Shown here piece by piece: positions 28,254-37,249 of a stretch of 64,000 nucleotides of DNA (positions are counted from its first letter, which is position 1; each line of letters begins with the position of its first letter). A model generated the notes under the pieces. The model saw nothing but the letters and a program-made list of their open reading frames with translations, was not told the origin of the DNA and did not search any database. The DNA lies in the NCBI RefSeq assembly GCF_004801885.1, contig NZ_SSSM01000003.1:558001-622000 (forward strand). Direction: 5' to 3'. The position numbers were made by a program, and so were the translations under genes. Source of the DNA: Naasia lichenicola (GTDB taxonomy: Bacteria > Actinomycetota > Actinomycetes > Actinomycetales > Microbacteriaceae).

Positions 28254-31200
28254 GACGCCCCTTTGCGAGGTTGGTGGGGGTGAACTGGAACTCCGCCGTG
28301 TCGACGGGGTCGTAGGCGTTGACGATCGCCGGAGTCCGGCGGACCGGCTCGGGGGCCGATGTCGGCACCGGCGCCGTGATGGGTCGGATGGGCGCATCCC
28401 AGCCGGTGGGTCGAACCGGCTGCACGGTCCCCTTTGCGGCGCGAACGCCCCGCAGTCCGGAACCGCGGCGGGCTTCGCGCTCGGGGCGCATCCGGTCGGC
28501 GAGATCGCTGGTCGGCAATGCCAGAAGAAGGGTCAGCAGGAGCACGAGCGCCTGAGCGCCGAGGATGAAGACCCCGGTCGAGGTCTGGAGGTTGCCCGGT
28601 CCGCTCGGCGCCGCCGTCGGCAGCCCTGCGTCGAGACCGACGAACCGCCAGAGGGATCCCTCCGTCGTGCGGGTGACAGGGCTGAGCAGGGAGTTGCCAT
28701 CGAGCGCGGCGGCCGCTCGGTCGTGCATCGCCGCGGTGGCCGCGGTCGGCGGCGCCAGCAGCACGAACCCGACACGGAGCTCTCCGAACGCGGTGGTGAA
28801 GTCGTAGCCGCTCGTCGAGGACAGGTTGCCCCCGAGCTCCGACAGCAGCTCGTTGTCGTCAGAGAGGTTGTCCCCCGCCGTGCTCGCCAGCGTGGACTGC
28901 TGATCGAGGGTGCCGCCGAGGCCGCGCTCGAGTCCGACCTCGACGCCGTCGCCTGGCTGCGCGGCGAGGGTGAGGGTTCCGAGCGTCGGATCGGCCACCG
29001 CTTCGGCACGTACGAGGGCGGGGAGACCGCGCCCGCCCGACCCCACCAGTGCGGTGCCGAACGCCGATGCGCCGAGCATCGGAACGGTGGCCACGAGAAC
29101 CCCGATCACGGCGACCGTGCCGAGCAGACCGCGGAGGGCACGGGCCGCGACGGCCTCGTTAGCGCCGAGGGTCAAGACGGCCGCGGCGAGCATCCCCATC
29201 CAGTAGAGGCTCAATCCGGGGCCCGGCCACAGGGTGACGGCGTCGGCCCCGATGCTCGCTACCGCGATGCGGCTGGCGGCGACGGCCGTCACGAAGCCGA
29301 GGCCCGCCATGCCGAGCGAGGCGATCGCCTTGGGCGTTCCTCGGAGGAAGGGGGCGGCGATTCCGACCACGAGCAGCGGCAGCAGAAGGACGCCGACGAC
29401 GAGTCCCGGCGCGATCGCGCCGAGGCCGAGCGTGTCCAGCACGCCCTGCCAGCCCGTGCTCGATCCGCCGGGCACGCCGATGACGAGGTGCAGCGCCGAG
29501 GAGACCTGAGGAGGAAGGAAGCCACTGGCCAGCGGCGTCGGAGCAAGGGTGATGCCCGGATCGGCGAGTGCGCCGAGGGGATTGCCGCGCACGATCTGCT
29601 GAGCGGTGAGCGGCAGGAACAGCACGGCGACGGGGAGCGGAAGGGGCAGCAGCCGGTGCCAGCCGCGGCCGTGCTTGCCCGCACTGGCGAAGATGAGCAC
29701 GGAGACGAGCCAGAGCGCGGTCAGCGCCGGCAGCAGCGAGGGCGCGGAGGCTGCCACCGCTGCGGCCAGCAGGGCTGTCGTCGCGGACGCCGACCAGGAG
29801 CGTCGCGCGGAGAGCGCCGCGAAGACGAGCCAGGGCAGCAGCAGGTGCACGAGGACGGCGCCGATCCGTCCCTCGTCGAAGGAGATGAGGAACGGCGGCG
29901 CGAGGGTCCAGAGGACGGCTGCGACCACGCGCAGGGTCGGCTTGGGCGTGAGTCGGGCGGCGGCGAGCCAGGCGCCGGCGGTGGCGATGGGGAACGCGGC
30001 GAGGAAGAGCAGGACGATGCTGAGCGACGGGGACCAGAACGTGAGAGTGCCGAGCAGCGCGAGTATCCAGCTGAACGGATCCGCTACGCCGACGAAGCCC
30101 GCATCGACGGAGCGCCAGCCGTAGCCGACCTGACCCCAGACCTCGCCGATGCTGCCGAGCGGGAGGATTCCTCCGCCGGTCAGCGAGGAGGCGCCGATCA
30201 GCGGGATATGCACAGCGAGGCCGACGAGTGCGGCGATGACCACGGTCCACGCGCCACCGCCGGTGAAGAACCGCAGCTCGTGACGGCCGGCGCGTTTGAT
30301 GATGGCGGCGTCGTCCCGCGCGAGCCCGCGACGTCGACGCACCTCCGCCCACGGCAAGCGGAGCGAATCGGTGGCATTCCAGCTCACAGTTCGAGCGCGG
30401 GCGAGGCGGCTGCGCGCGCGGACGACCGACGGGATGGCAAGCGCCGCGCCGATCGCCGCGACGAACTCGCCGATCACGCTGCCGGGGCGCTTGCGCAGCA
30501 ACTGCCCGATGGCGCGCACTAGGGCGAGCGGAAGCAGGCTCAGCCAGTGCAGGGGTGTGGCGACCGCAGGCGAGTAGACGAGGCGGCGGTGCAGCTGGGC
30601 CGAGCGGGCGACACGGGCGCGCTTGCCGCGAGACGCTCGAGGACCGAGCATCTTCGACCCTGGCGCACGACGGCCGGCAGAGAGCACCTTGGCGCCCGGG
30701 ACGAGGGTGACGCGGTGACCGGCGAGGCGCGCGCGGACGCAGAAGTCGAGGCCGTCGTCGGTGGCGGGCAGTCCGGGGTCGAAGCCGCCGAGCTTCTCCC
30801 AGACCTGGTGGCGCACGAGCATCCCGCTGGAGGAGACGCCCATGACGTCGCTCAGCCGGTCGTACTGCGACTGGTCCAGCTCTGGCTCGGCGACCTCGAC
30901 GGAGGTGCCGAGCGGGGTCATCGTCTCGCCGAAGGAGTAGATGTAGCCCGGATCGGCCCACTGCATGAGCTTGGGTCCGGCCACGACGACCGACGGGGAC
31001 ACCTCGACGGCGTGGACCAGCATTTCGAGGGCGTTGTCCGCGGGCGCGTTGTCGGCGTTGAGCAGCCACAGCCACTCGTGTTCACCCGTCGGTGTCGCGA
31101 TGGTGCGGGTGGCATGCCAGGCGGCTCCGCCGAAGCTCAGCCTGGACGGCGCCGCGATGTGCTGAGTAGGTCCTGAGCCCGAAGGCGACCCGGTGACGCG

Positions 31201-31335
31201 CGACTTGACGCCGGTGTCGACCACGATCGTCTCGTGGACCGTGAAGGTCTGGCGCGCGACGGCCTCGAGGGTGCGCTCGAGATACTCGCCCCCGTCATGG
31301 GCGACCACGATGATCGTTACTTTCGGCCGCACCAT
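28243..31335 (-). CDS. Glycosyltransferase family 2 fused to a large membrane domain
   Basis: About 1030 residues. The N-terminal GT-A domain (1-260) has VTIIVVAHDGGEYLERTLEAVARQT and LLNADNAPADNALEM, where NAD takes the DxD position, plus DDGLDFCVRARLAGHRVTLVPGAKVLS as the acceptor region. Ten or more membrane helices and extracytoplasmic loops follow up to about 970, with a basic cytosolic tail. The layout suggests a polymer-forming or flipping glycosyltransferase for cell-envelope glycan. I start at ATG 31335 (MVRPKVTIIV). It is co-transcribed with the DUF5719 gene. Confidence 0.88.
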   Translation of the reverse strand: MVRPKVTIIVVAHDGGEYLERTLEAVARQTFTVHETIVVDTGVKSRVTGSPSGSGPTQHIAAPSRLSFGGAAWHATRTIATPTGEHEWLWLLNADNAPADNALEMLVHAVEVSPSVVVAGPKLMQWADPGYIYSFGETMTPLGTSVEVAEPELDQSQYDRLSDVMGVSSSGMLVRHQVWEKLGGFDPGLPATDDGLDFCVRARLAGHRVTLVPGAKVLSAGRRAPGSKMLGPRASRGKRARVARSAQLHRRLVYSPAVATPLHWLSLLPLALVRAIGQLLRKRPGSVIGEFVAAIGAALAIPSVVRARSRLARARTVSWNATDSLRLPWAEVRRRRGLARDDAAIIKRAGRHELRFFTGGGAWTVVIAALVGLAVHIPLIGASSLTGGGILPLGSIGEVWGQVGYGWRSVDAGFVGVADPFSWILALLGTLTFWSPSLSIVLLFLAAFPIATAGAWLAAARLTPKPTLRVVAAVLWTLAPPFLISFDEGRIGAVLVHLLLPWLVFAALSARRSWSASATTALLAAAVAASAPSLLPALTALWLVSVLIFASAGKHGRGWHRLLPLPLPVAVLFLPLTAQQIVRGNPLGALADPGITLAPTPLASGFLPPQVSSALHLVIGVPGGSSTGWQGVLDTLGLGAIAPGLVVGVLLLPLLVVGIAAPFLRGTPKAIASLGMAGLGFVTAVAASRIAVASIGADAVTLWPGPGLSLYWMGMLAAAVLTLGANEAVAARALRGLLGTVAVIGVLVATVPMLGASAFGTALVGSGGRGLPALVRAEAVADPTLGTLTLAAQPGDGVEVGLERGLGGTLDQQSTLASTAGDNLSDDNELLSELGGNLSSTSGYDFTTAFGELRVGFVLLAPPTAATAAMHDRAAAALDGNSLLSPVTRTTEGSLWRFVGLDAGLPTAAPSGPGNLQTSTGVFILGAQALVLLLTLLLALPTSDLADRMRPEREARRGSGLRGVRAAKGTVQPVRPTGWDAPIRPITAPVPTSAPEPVRRTPAIVNAYDPVDTAEFQFTPTNLAKGRRGE

Positions 31336-31391
31336 GCCACGGTAGGCGTCGCCCGCCAGCGCCCCGGGCCGACACCCCGGGCAGCCGCGAA

Positions 31392-31441
31392 CTGCCCAGT
31401 TCTGTCGCCCGGACGGCCGCATAGGTGGCAGAACTGGGCAG
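31392..31441. repeat. Intergenic inverted repeat
   Basis: CTGCCCAGTTCTG (31392-31404) and CAGAACTGGGCAG (31429-31441) are perfectly complementary over 13 bases. It belongs with the long hairpins that mark several gene junctions in this window. Confidence 0.5.
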
Positions 31442-31480
31442 CTCGGCCTTCGATTCGCTCGCTTCAGTCCCTTAATCCAC

Positions 31481-31517
31481 GAAGGACTCCCTCGAACCCG
31501 AATCGAGGGAGTCCTTC
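31481..31517 (-). terminator. Strong stem-loop downstream of the WhiB gene
   Basis: GAAGGACTCCCTCGA (31481-31495) and TCGAGGGAGTCCTTC (31503-31517) form a perfect 15-bp stem with a 7-base loop. It lies about 70 bases after the whiB stop, between whiB and the glycosyltransferase gene on the same strand, so a whiB terminator is likely. Confidence 0.75.
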
Positions 31518-31585
31518 GCTGTGGCGAACCCGCTAGGCGGGAGCCAGCTGTGTACCGGAGTGTGACCGCCGGAAGTATGTGGGCC

Positions 31586-31909
31586 TCAGACGGCGCGCTT
31601 GCGGAGCTTGCGACGCTCGCGCTCGCTCAGGCCGCCCCAGATGCCAAACCGCTCGTCGTTCTGGAGTGCGTACTCGAGGCACTGCTGCTTGACCTCGCAG
31701 CTCGTGCAGATCTTCTTGGCCTCGCGAGTCGATCCGCCCTTCTCTGGGAAGAATGCCTCAGGATCGGTTTGCGCGCAGAGCGAGTCGGCCTGCCAGGCCA
31801 GCTGGTCGCTGTCGTCGACGTGGGTCTTGCGGACTCCGGGAACGCCTAGGCGAACCGGGTCGACGAACCAGTCCTGTGGGACCCCGGTCCGCTGCTCGGA
31901 AATCGTCAT
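31586..31909 (-). CDS. WhiB family transcriptional regulator (WhiB2/WhmD-like)
   Basis: A 107-residue iron-sulfur regulator. The four cysteines are present (SLCAQTDPEAFFPEKGG, ICTSCEVKQQCLEYAL), followed by the G-(V/I)-W-G-G turn (FGIWGGLSERERRKLRKRAV) and the basic tail. Length and sequence are closest to WhiB2/WhmD, needed for septation in relatives. I start at ATG 31909, with GGGGAGA about 9 bases upstream. A long untranslated region precedes it, which is usual for whiB2 genes. Confidence 0.92.
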   Translation of the reverse strand: MTISEQRTGVPQDWFVDPVRLGVPGVRKTHVDDSDQLAWQADSLCAQTDPEAFFPEKGGSTREAKKICTSCEVKQQCLEYALQNDERFGIWGGLSERERRKLRKRAV

Positions 31910-32567
31910 ATGTAAAAGTCTCCCCATCGGCAAGTGACCTGGGTGGTCGAATGCGTCTGGGGTAATTACAGCGGTGTGATTAGTCGCACGTCAAGCCGCA
32001 GATGGTAGCTCCGGCTCCGAAGGGACCCGGATCAGCCGCGCCGCTAACACTGGCGAAACACATCTGCAACTCAGCCCCCGTTCGGGAGCCATGCAATCCG
32101 TTGCGACACGCGCGGAATCCGCACCTGAAAGTCCGTTTCAGTCAGGAATTCGTCGAAAGGCCCTGCCCCCCGTATTGGGGGCCATACCCCCCAACGGGAT
32201 GTCACCCGCCATTCGGCGTGTCTGAACCCCGATCCGGGGGACAAATCAAGTGGGCGCCGTCGAAAGGTGTCTCGAAAAGTGAGCAAAAAATGTGCGGGAA
32301 ATCATCTGAGGCGTCCATGCGAAGCGGCGTGTCGGAGGTGCGCGAAGAGATTGAGATGCATCCCCGGGTCGAATGGTGTCAACAGTGTCACGAGCCGCAG
32401 ACATCGCCGCGGGACGTCGATGATCGACGGATCCGGTGGCCGCGGCTTCGTCTGCCTCGGATCAGCGTGCGCCTCCTTCGCGGGCTGTCGCTCTGCGCAC
32501 TCGAGTGGCAACGTTGAAGGCGCGATGCGGGGGTGTCGCGAGGGTCGACATATAGGGGGATCGAGCG
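31910..32567. other. 658-base gap with the whiB control region; no gene called
   Basis: The gap separates the divergent whiB and 174-aa membrane-protein genes. A run of C and G blocks at 32166-32194 can fold in two ways; the perfect part is TTGGGGG (32175-32181) with CCCCCAA (32188-32194). An AT-richer stretch near 31962-31985 may hold the whiB promoter. An open frame at 32002-32517 looks like chance translation. Confidence 0.4.
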
Positions 32568-33092
32568 ATGACCGAGGCAGGACTTCCGCGCTTCTCACCT
32601 ACGACTGTTGGTCAGCTGACGTCTGAGGACGCCGCGCGGGCTGTTGCCGCTCGGGAGGATCGGCTCGCTGGACTTCGTGTGATCCGCACGCTCTTCCGGA
32701 TCATGCTTCCCGTCTACTTCATCATGATCCAGATGACACGGGACCAGGGCTGGGTCAGCAACGGATCCATCGGACCGGAATTCGGCGCGATACTCCTGCT
32801 CGTTGCACCCGCCATCGTGGTTGCACTGGCCGCCTGGCTGGTCTTGCGCGTGCGACAGGACGTCGGTTCGGACCTGCATCGCAGGCTGCACTCGGCCGCA
32901 ACGCTGGATGCGAGCGTCGCGATCATGTTCGCTCTTCTCGCGTTCGCCGCCGCGACCACCGTCGTCGCAGCGCTGCTCGGGCTCATGAGCGCGAATGGAC
33001 TCGTCGACGCCTACTACGCCTACGCGATCGGTCTCGTCGCACTGATCGCTGCAGGAGCCCTGCTCTTCCTGAAAGCCAAGCGCGCGCTGTAG
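32568..33092 (+). CDS. Membrane protein, 174 aa, unknown
   Basis: A 174-residue protein with a cytosolic N-terminus (about 1-40) and four predicted membrane helices (about 41-58, 68-92, 113-137 and 145-165), ending in the basic tail LKAKRAL. AGGGGG lies about 9 bases before the ATG. No domain recognised. It is convergent with the small minus-strand frame at 33167-33436. Confidence 0.7.
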   Translation: MTEAGLPRFSPTTVGQLTSEDAARAVAAREDRLAGLRVIRTLFRIMLPVYFIMIQMTRDQGWVSNGSIGPEFGAILLLVAPAIVVALAAWLVLRVRQDVGSDLHRRLHSAATLDASVAIMFALLAFAAATTVVAALLGLMSANGLVDAYYAYAIGLVALIAAGALLFLKAKRAL

Positions 33093-33166
33093 AGCGTCTG
33101 ATCGATCTCATCCATGGAGACCGACCGACCGAGGCGCCCAGCGCCGAACGGCAGGCGAGCCGCTCG

Positions 33167-33436
33167 TCAGTTCGGCGACCCGCGCGTGAGCTCGCGCTGC
33201 ATGTCGCGCAGTGCGAGACCGACGAGGAGCGTGGCGAAGACGGCGGAACCTGCCCGTTGGAAGGCGAGAGCAACGAATGCACGTACCGAAGCGGCGGTTG
33301 GCGGGACGATCGAGATCACAGCTCTCTCCTCATCGAACCATCCCGCGGACACGCTAGTAGGCGTACCTGTGACTCGAAAGGTCGACTTCTCAACCGACGC
33401 CGCACCGTCGCCTCCTCTGACGGTCGCGATGCGCAT
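33167..33436 (-). CDS. Possible small membrane protein, 89 aa
   Basis: An 89-residue frame starting MRIATVRGGDGAASVEKSTF with a hydrophobic segment (VRAFVALAFQRAGSAVFATLLVGLAL) and a tail RDMQRELTRGSPN. That tail resembles the first helix-end of DUF2975-type membrane proteins, so it might be a remnant. The frame fills the gap between two plus-strand genes, and TATATG lies 14 bases upstream of the ATG. No ribosome site. Weakly supported. Confidence 0.35.
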   Translation of the reverse strand: MRIATVRGGDGAASVEKSTFRVTGTPTSVSAGWFDEERAVISIVPPTAASVRAFVALAFQRAGSAVFATLLVGLALRDMQRELTRGSPN

Positions 33437-33452
33437 CGTCGGCGATGCGTCA

Positions 33453-33458
33453 TATAGT
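33453..33458 (+). promoter_or_regulatory. -10 element of the DUF2510 gene at 33467
   Basis: TATAGT ends 8 bases before the ATG with no ribosome site between, which predicts a leaderless transcript. On the other strand TATATG overlaps it and could serve the small minus-strand frame. Confidence 0.45.
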
Positions 33459-33466
33459 CGCGTTTC

Positions 33467-34591
33467 ATGAGCAACATCCCTGCCGGCTGGTATCCCGACA
33501 ACACCGACACGAGCCTCCAGCGGTATTGGGACGGCACCGCCTGGACGCAGCACACAGCCCCTGCGGCGCCACCAGCACCTCCGGCGTCGGCCGCCTCGGG
33601 AACCGGATACGAACGGTCGACGTTCACCGCTCCGACCGCCGCCGCACCCGTAGAAACGGGCACTCCCGTTACAACCCCGCCGTATGCGAATTCCGCATCG
33701 GTCCCTCCGTATGCGGCTGCCGTCCCCAGGGGCGCCGCGCACTCCCCCGCGACCGCTCCTGGCGCCGCGCGGCCCCGCCGCGCGTGGATCCCGATCGTCA
33801 TCATCGCGGCCAGCGTCGTGGTCCTGCTGGTCATCGCAGGCGGGGTGTTCGCCGTCGTCAATCTGATGAATCGCGGCCTGCCGACTCTGGCCGACAGCTC
33901 CGCCACTCCCGTGCCGACGTCACCATCGGACCCGACTCCTTCAGCGGCCCCTGAGGACACAGGCGATCTGTTCACCGCCGATGACCTCACGGTCTTCGCA
34001 GTCGGCAACGCCCTGTTGCCTGCAGACTATGAGGCGTTCGATTCGAGCTTCACCGACGCGACCGCCGGTGACGGTCTCGCCACCGCGGACAGCGAATGGT
34101 TCGAGTACAACGGTGCTCCGGCCGAGTGCGAGGACCTCAACTTCTATGAACCCCTCACGAGCTCTACCGACGCGGGATCACTCGATCCGATCGCCGCGGT
34201 GGGCGCCTATGGAACGGACACCGACGCGCTCGAGGCGCACGCACGCGTGTTCCCCGATGAGGCCGCCGCGTTCGCTCAGCTCGCGAACACCGACGCCGAG
34301 ATCGGGCTATGTGCTGCGGGTTACGGAACCGACAATTTCCACGCGGACTCGGTCGCGCCCATCCGCACCGATCTGCCGTCGGGTATCACCGCGACCGGAT
34401 GGCAGGAGCAGGGCTTGAGCAACGGCGACGCCTACTACTTCGAGACAGTCGAGATGCAGCGCGGCAATCTCGTCGTCCGCGCCAACTGCTATCTGCCCGC
34501 CGAGGGCGGAGGAACATCCGACATCTGCGGGATCTGGTACGACCAGGTTGCAACGGATCTGCTTCAGCTGACCAGCGGATCGGAGACGTAG
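33467..34591 (+). CDS. DUF2510 domain-containing membrane protein
   Basis: A 374-residue protein. The N-terminal DUF2510 motif is PAGWYPDNTDTSLQRYWDGTAWTQHTAP (about 5-32). It is followed by a Pro/Ala-rich linker, one membrane helix (about 105-128, WIPIVIIAASVVVLLVIAGGVFAVV) and an extracytoplasmic domain of about 240 residues with four or more cysteines. DUF2510 is a frequent cytosolic tag on actinobacterial membrane proteins and has no known activity. Function unknown. Confidence 0.8.
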   Translation: MSNIPAGWYPDNTDTSLQRYWDGTAWTQHTAPAAPPAPPASAASGTGYERSTFTAPTAAAPVETGTPVTTPPYANSASVPPYAAAVPRGAAHSPATAPGAARPRRAWIPIVIIAASVVVLLVIAGGVFAVVNLMNRGLPTLADSSATPVPTSPSDPTPSAAPEDTGDLFTADDLTVFAVGNALLPADYEAFDSSFTDATAGDGLATADSEWFEYNGAPAECEDLNFYEPLTSSTDAGSLDPIAAVGAYGTDTDALEAHARVFPDEAAAFAQLANTDAEIGLCAAGYGTDNFHADSVAPIRTDLPSGITATGWQEQGLSNGDAYYFETVEMQRGNLVVRANCYLPAEGGGTSDICGIWYDQVATDLLQLTSGSET

Positions 34592-34605
34592 GGATATCGA
34601 AGCCG

Positions 34606-34629
34606 CGCGGGTGGACTCGGCCACCCGCG
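34606..34629. terminator. Stem-loop between the convergent DUF2510 gene and galE
   Basis: CGCGGGTGG (34606-34614) and CCACCCGCG (34621-34629) form a perfect 9-bp stem with a 6-base loop, positioned to end both transcripts. Confidence 0.65.
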
Positions 34630-34666
34630 AAGCTCCCGCTGAGGACAGTTGAACCCGTTCCCTGTC

Positions 34667-35629
34667 CTAAGCGGCGTTGCGGCGGGCGTCCCAGGCGCTC
34701 TGGACCATCTCGGCGAGGGTGTGCCGCATCTTCCAGTCGAGATCGCGTGCGGCCAGCTCGCCACTGGCGACGATGCGCGCCGGGTCGCCCGGACGCCGCG
34801 GTGCGACCTCGGGCTCGAAGGCGATCCCCGTGACCTCGGCCATGGCGGACATGATCTGCGCCACGGAGACGCCGTCGCCGCTGCCCAGGTTGTAGACCCG
34901 CTCCACCGACTCGCCGGCCTCGAGGCGCTGGGCGGCCGTCACATGCGCGAGGGCGAGGTCGGCGACGTGGATGTAATCGCGCACGCAGGTGCCGTCCGGA
35001 GTCGCGTAGTCATCGCCGTAGATGCGCGGCGTCTTGCCTGCGAGCAGCGCCTCGAAGACGAGGGGAAAGAGATTGTGCGGGCTCGCGTCGTAGAGATCGG
35101 GATAGCCCGATCCGACGACGTTGAAGTAGCGCAGCGACGTGTGGTCCAGCTTCGTGGCCTTGGCCTGATCGCGGAGCAACCACTCGCCGATCAGCTTCGA
35201 CTCGCCGTACGGCGATTCGGGAAGGGTCGGCGTCTGCTCCGTCACCAAGTCTGTGTCAGGAGTGCCGAACACCGCGGCACTCGAGGAGAACACCATGTTC
35301 GTCACGTCGTGGTCCTGCATGACGGCGAGCAGCTTGGCCATGGCGGTGACGTTCTGGTCGTAGGTATGCAGAGGCTTCTGCACCGAGACGCCGGCGTACT
35401 TGAAGCCGGCGAGGTGCACGACTCCGGTGATGTCGTGCTCCTCGAAGGCACGCATGAGCAGGGGCCCGTCGAGCAGGGTGCCGTGCACGAGCGTGACTTC
35501 GGGCGGGACGAAGTCGAGGAAGCCGCTCGACAGGTCGTCGAACACCACAGGCTGGATGTCGGCCTCGATGAACGCACGGACCACGTGGGCCCCGATGTAG
35601 CCGGCTCCGCCGGTGACCAACCATGACAT
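34667..35629 (-). CDS. galE: UDP-glucose 4-epimerase
   Basis: A 320-residue extended short-chain dehydrogenase that interconverts UDP-glucose and UDP-galactose. It shows the NAD-binding MSWLVTGGAGYIGAHVVRAF, the SSSAAVFG segment, the catalytic YGESK (Tyr and Lys), and the sugar-binding RYFNVVGSG and GDDYATPDGTCVRDYIHVADLA that are typical of GalE. The product feeds galactose into cell-envelope glycan; the GT2 protein and manA nearby fit this. Confidence 0.95.
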   Translation of the reverse strand: MSWLVTGGAGYIGAHVVRAFIEADIQPVVFDDLSSGFLDFVPPEVTLVHGTLLDGPLLMRAFEEHDITGVVHLAGFKYAGVSVQKPLHTYDQNVTAMAKLLAVMQDHDVTNMVFSSSAAVFGTPDTDLVTEQTPTLPESPYGESKLIGEWLLRDQAKATKLDHTSLRYFNVVGSGYPDLYDASPHNLFPLVFEALLAGKTPRIYGDDYATPDGTCVRDYIHVADLALAHVTAAQRLEAGESVERVYNLGSGDGVSVAQIMSAMAEVTGIAFEPEVAPRRPGDPARIVASGELAARDLDWKMRHTLAEMVQSAWDARRNAA

Positions 35630-35677
35630 GCGGTCAGCCTATCGACGGGCGGCAGGAGGCCGACGAACGGCGGGCAC

Positions 35678-35842
35678 CTACCGGCGGACTGCTCCCGCGA
35701 AGTCGGCGTAGTCGCTGTGCGGCTCGTCGTCGCGTTGGCGGTAGCCGTCGCGCACGGCCATCGTCACCGAGGAGGCGATGCCGATGAGAGCCAGTAAGAG
35801 GAGGACTGTTCCGAGAATCAACATGGCAGAAACGCTACGCAT
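35678..35842 (-). CDS. Small single-pass membrane protein, 54 aa
   Basis: A 54-residue frame, MRSVSAMLILGTVLLLLALIG and onward, with one hydrophobic helix (about 7-26) and a charged cytosolic tail (RDGYRQRDDEPHSDYADFAGAVRR). The clear helix-plus-polar-tail pattern suggests a real gene. The start is uncertain: ATG 35842 has a weak GGCGAG, and ATG 35824 is also possible. Function unknown. Confidence 0.55.
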   Translation of the reverse strand: MRSVSAMLILGTVLLLLALIGIASSVTMAVRDGYRQRDDEPHSDYADFAGAVRR

Positions 35843-35910
35843 TGCGATTTCTCGCCAACACTGGCAGGCTTGCCGCCCACCAGCACATTTCGGCCACATC
35901 GGAGGATGCA

Positions 35911-36918
35911 GTGCTCAAGAAGATCGCCGTCGTCGCCCTGCCCGGAATGCCTCCCTTCGAGTTCGGGGTGGTCTGCGAGGTGTTCGGCATCGACCGCACC
36001 GAGATGGGCGGCCCTGCGTTCGACTTCCATGTCGTGACGGCCGAGCCGGGTCCCGTTCCGATGAGCCACGGCCTGCAGCTGGTCGTGCCGACCGGCCTCG
36101 GGGAGGCGGCCGACGCGGACCTCATCGCTATTCCGGCGTACTACTGGACAGGCTTCGATCCGCGCATCCTCGACCTCATCCGCGACGCAGCCGCTCGCGG
36201 CGCCTGGGTGCTGAGCGTCTGCAGCGGTGCCTTCTACCTGGCGGAGTCGGGGGTGCTCGACGGGCGCCGGGCGACGACGCACTGGATGCACGCCGAGAAG
36301 ATGGCCGCTCGCTACCCGCTGATCGATGTCGACCCCGACGTGCTCTTCGTCGAGGAGGGCAACATCGTGACGGGCGCGGGCACCGCGGCCGGCATCGATG
36401 CCGCGCTGCATATCGTCCGCAAGGAGCTCGGTGCGGGGGCTGCGAACGTCATCGCCCGCCGCATGGTGGTGCCCCCTCAGCGCGACGGCGGACAGTCGCA
36501 GTACATCGCCCAGCCGATGCCGGAGTGCCAGTCCGACTCGTTCGCCGAGGTCATCGACTGGATGCTCGAGAACCTGCATGAGGAGCTGACCATCGACCAG
36601 CTCTCACGCAAGGCGATCATGTCGACCCGCACCTTCGCGCGCCGCTTCCGCGCGGAGACCGGCACCACACCCGCTGCCTGGCTGAACCGGCAGCGCATCA
36701 TCCGCGCACAGCATCTGCTCGAGGTGTCGGATTCGAGCCTGGAGCAGATCGCCCAGCAGACCGGCTTCGGATCGTCCGCCGTGATGCGCCACCACTTCGT
36801 CAAGGTGCTGAAGGTGAATCCGCTCACCTATCGGCGGACATTCGGCGGTCGGCCGGTCGTCGATATCGCTTCCGTCGATGCGGTCGAGTCACGCGAGAGG
36901 ATCCCTCAGCCCGCCTGA
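35911..36918 (+). CDS. GlxA family transcriptional regulator (DJ-1/PfpI plus AraC HTH)
   Basis: A 335-residue regulator. The N-terminal DJ-1/PfpI-like domain (about 1-170) holds KIAVVALPGMPPFEFGVVCEVFG and VCSGAFYLAESGVLDGRRATTHW, where the nucleophile-elbow cysteine is present. The C-terminal AraC-type double HTH (LTIDQLSRKAIMSTRTFARRFRAETGTTPAAWLNRQRI and LEQIAQQTGFGSSAVMRHHF) binds DNA. GlxA-family members often control amino-acid or osmolyte catabolism. The start is GTG 35911 with GGAGGA 5 bases upstream. Confidence 0.9.
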   Translation: MLKKIAVVALPGMPPFEFGVVCEVFGIDRTEMGGPAFDFHVVTAEPGPVPMSHGLQLVVPTGLGEAADADLIAIPAYYWTGFDPRILDLIRDAAARGAWVLSVCSGAFYLAESGVLDGRRATTHWMHAEKMAARYPLIDVDPDVLFVEEGNIVTGAGTAAGIDAALHIVRKELGAGAANVIARRMVVPPQRDGGQSQYIAQPMPECQSDSFAEVIDWMLENLHEELTIDQLSRKAIMSTRTFARRFRAETGTTPAAWLNRQRIIRAQHLLEVSDSSLEQIAQQTGFGSSAVMRHHFVKVLKVNPLTYRRTFGGRPVVDIASVDAVESRERIPQPA

Positions 36919-36931
36919 CTCGTCTCGCACC

Positions 36932-36953
36932 GGTGTCCCCTCTTCGGGGCACC
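36932..36953 (+). terminator. Stem-loop after the GlxA-type gene
   Basis: GGTGTCCCC (36932-36940) and GGGGCACC (36946-36953) pair with one bulged T around a TCTTC loop, 13 bases after the stop. Confidence 0.45.
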
Positions 36954-37013
36954 GTGCAGGGTAAGTGTGTGTCGCGAGCCTGCCCCAGCGTCACCAATCA
37001 TTAGAAATGTCGC

Positions 37014-37148
37014 GTGCTCATCATCGCGATCCTGCTCACCTGGTGCCTCGTCTCAGTGGGGCTCGGCCTCGGGATCGGGCACGCGATGTCACTGAGCGAG
37101 AAGAGTCGCCCTCGCCTCACGCGGTCGAACTTCGACTCCGCGGCCTGA
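37014..37148 (+). CDS. Small membrane protein, 44 aa
   Basis: A GTG-started frame of 44 residues with a strong N-terminal hydrophobic helix (LIIAILLTWCLVSVGLGLGIG) and a basic tail (SEKSRPRLTRSNFDSAA). TAGAAA ends 6 bases before the GTG and there is no ribosome site, the leaderless pattern seen at other genes here. It fills the otherwise empty gap between the GlxA-type gene and manA. Confidence 0.5.
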   Translation: MLIIAILLTWCLVSVGLGLGIGHAMSLSEKSRPRLTRSNFDSAA

Positions 37149-37249
37149 CGGCCACTTCGGATGCCCGACGGGCCATAGTGATGCCTGTCCGGCAAGGGGT
37201 CTCAGTCCCGACGCCATAGGATCCAGGCGGGCCTGCCCGCTTCGCCTTC

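Noticed and set aside
31481-31517. tRNA-like structure
   Set aside because: A single long stem only; no cloverleaf, anticodon arm or CCA-proximal T-loop.
32002-32517. 171-codon plus-strand frame upstream of the membrane protein
   Set aside because: No ribosome site, Pro/Arg/Ser-rich composition, and it lies across the whiB control region and its hairpins.
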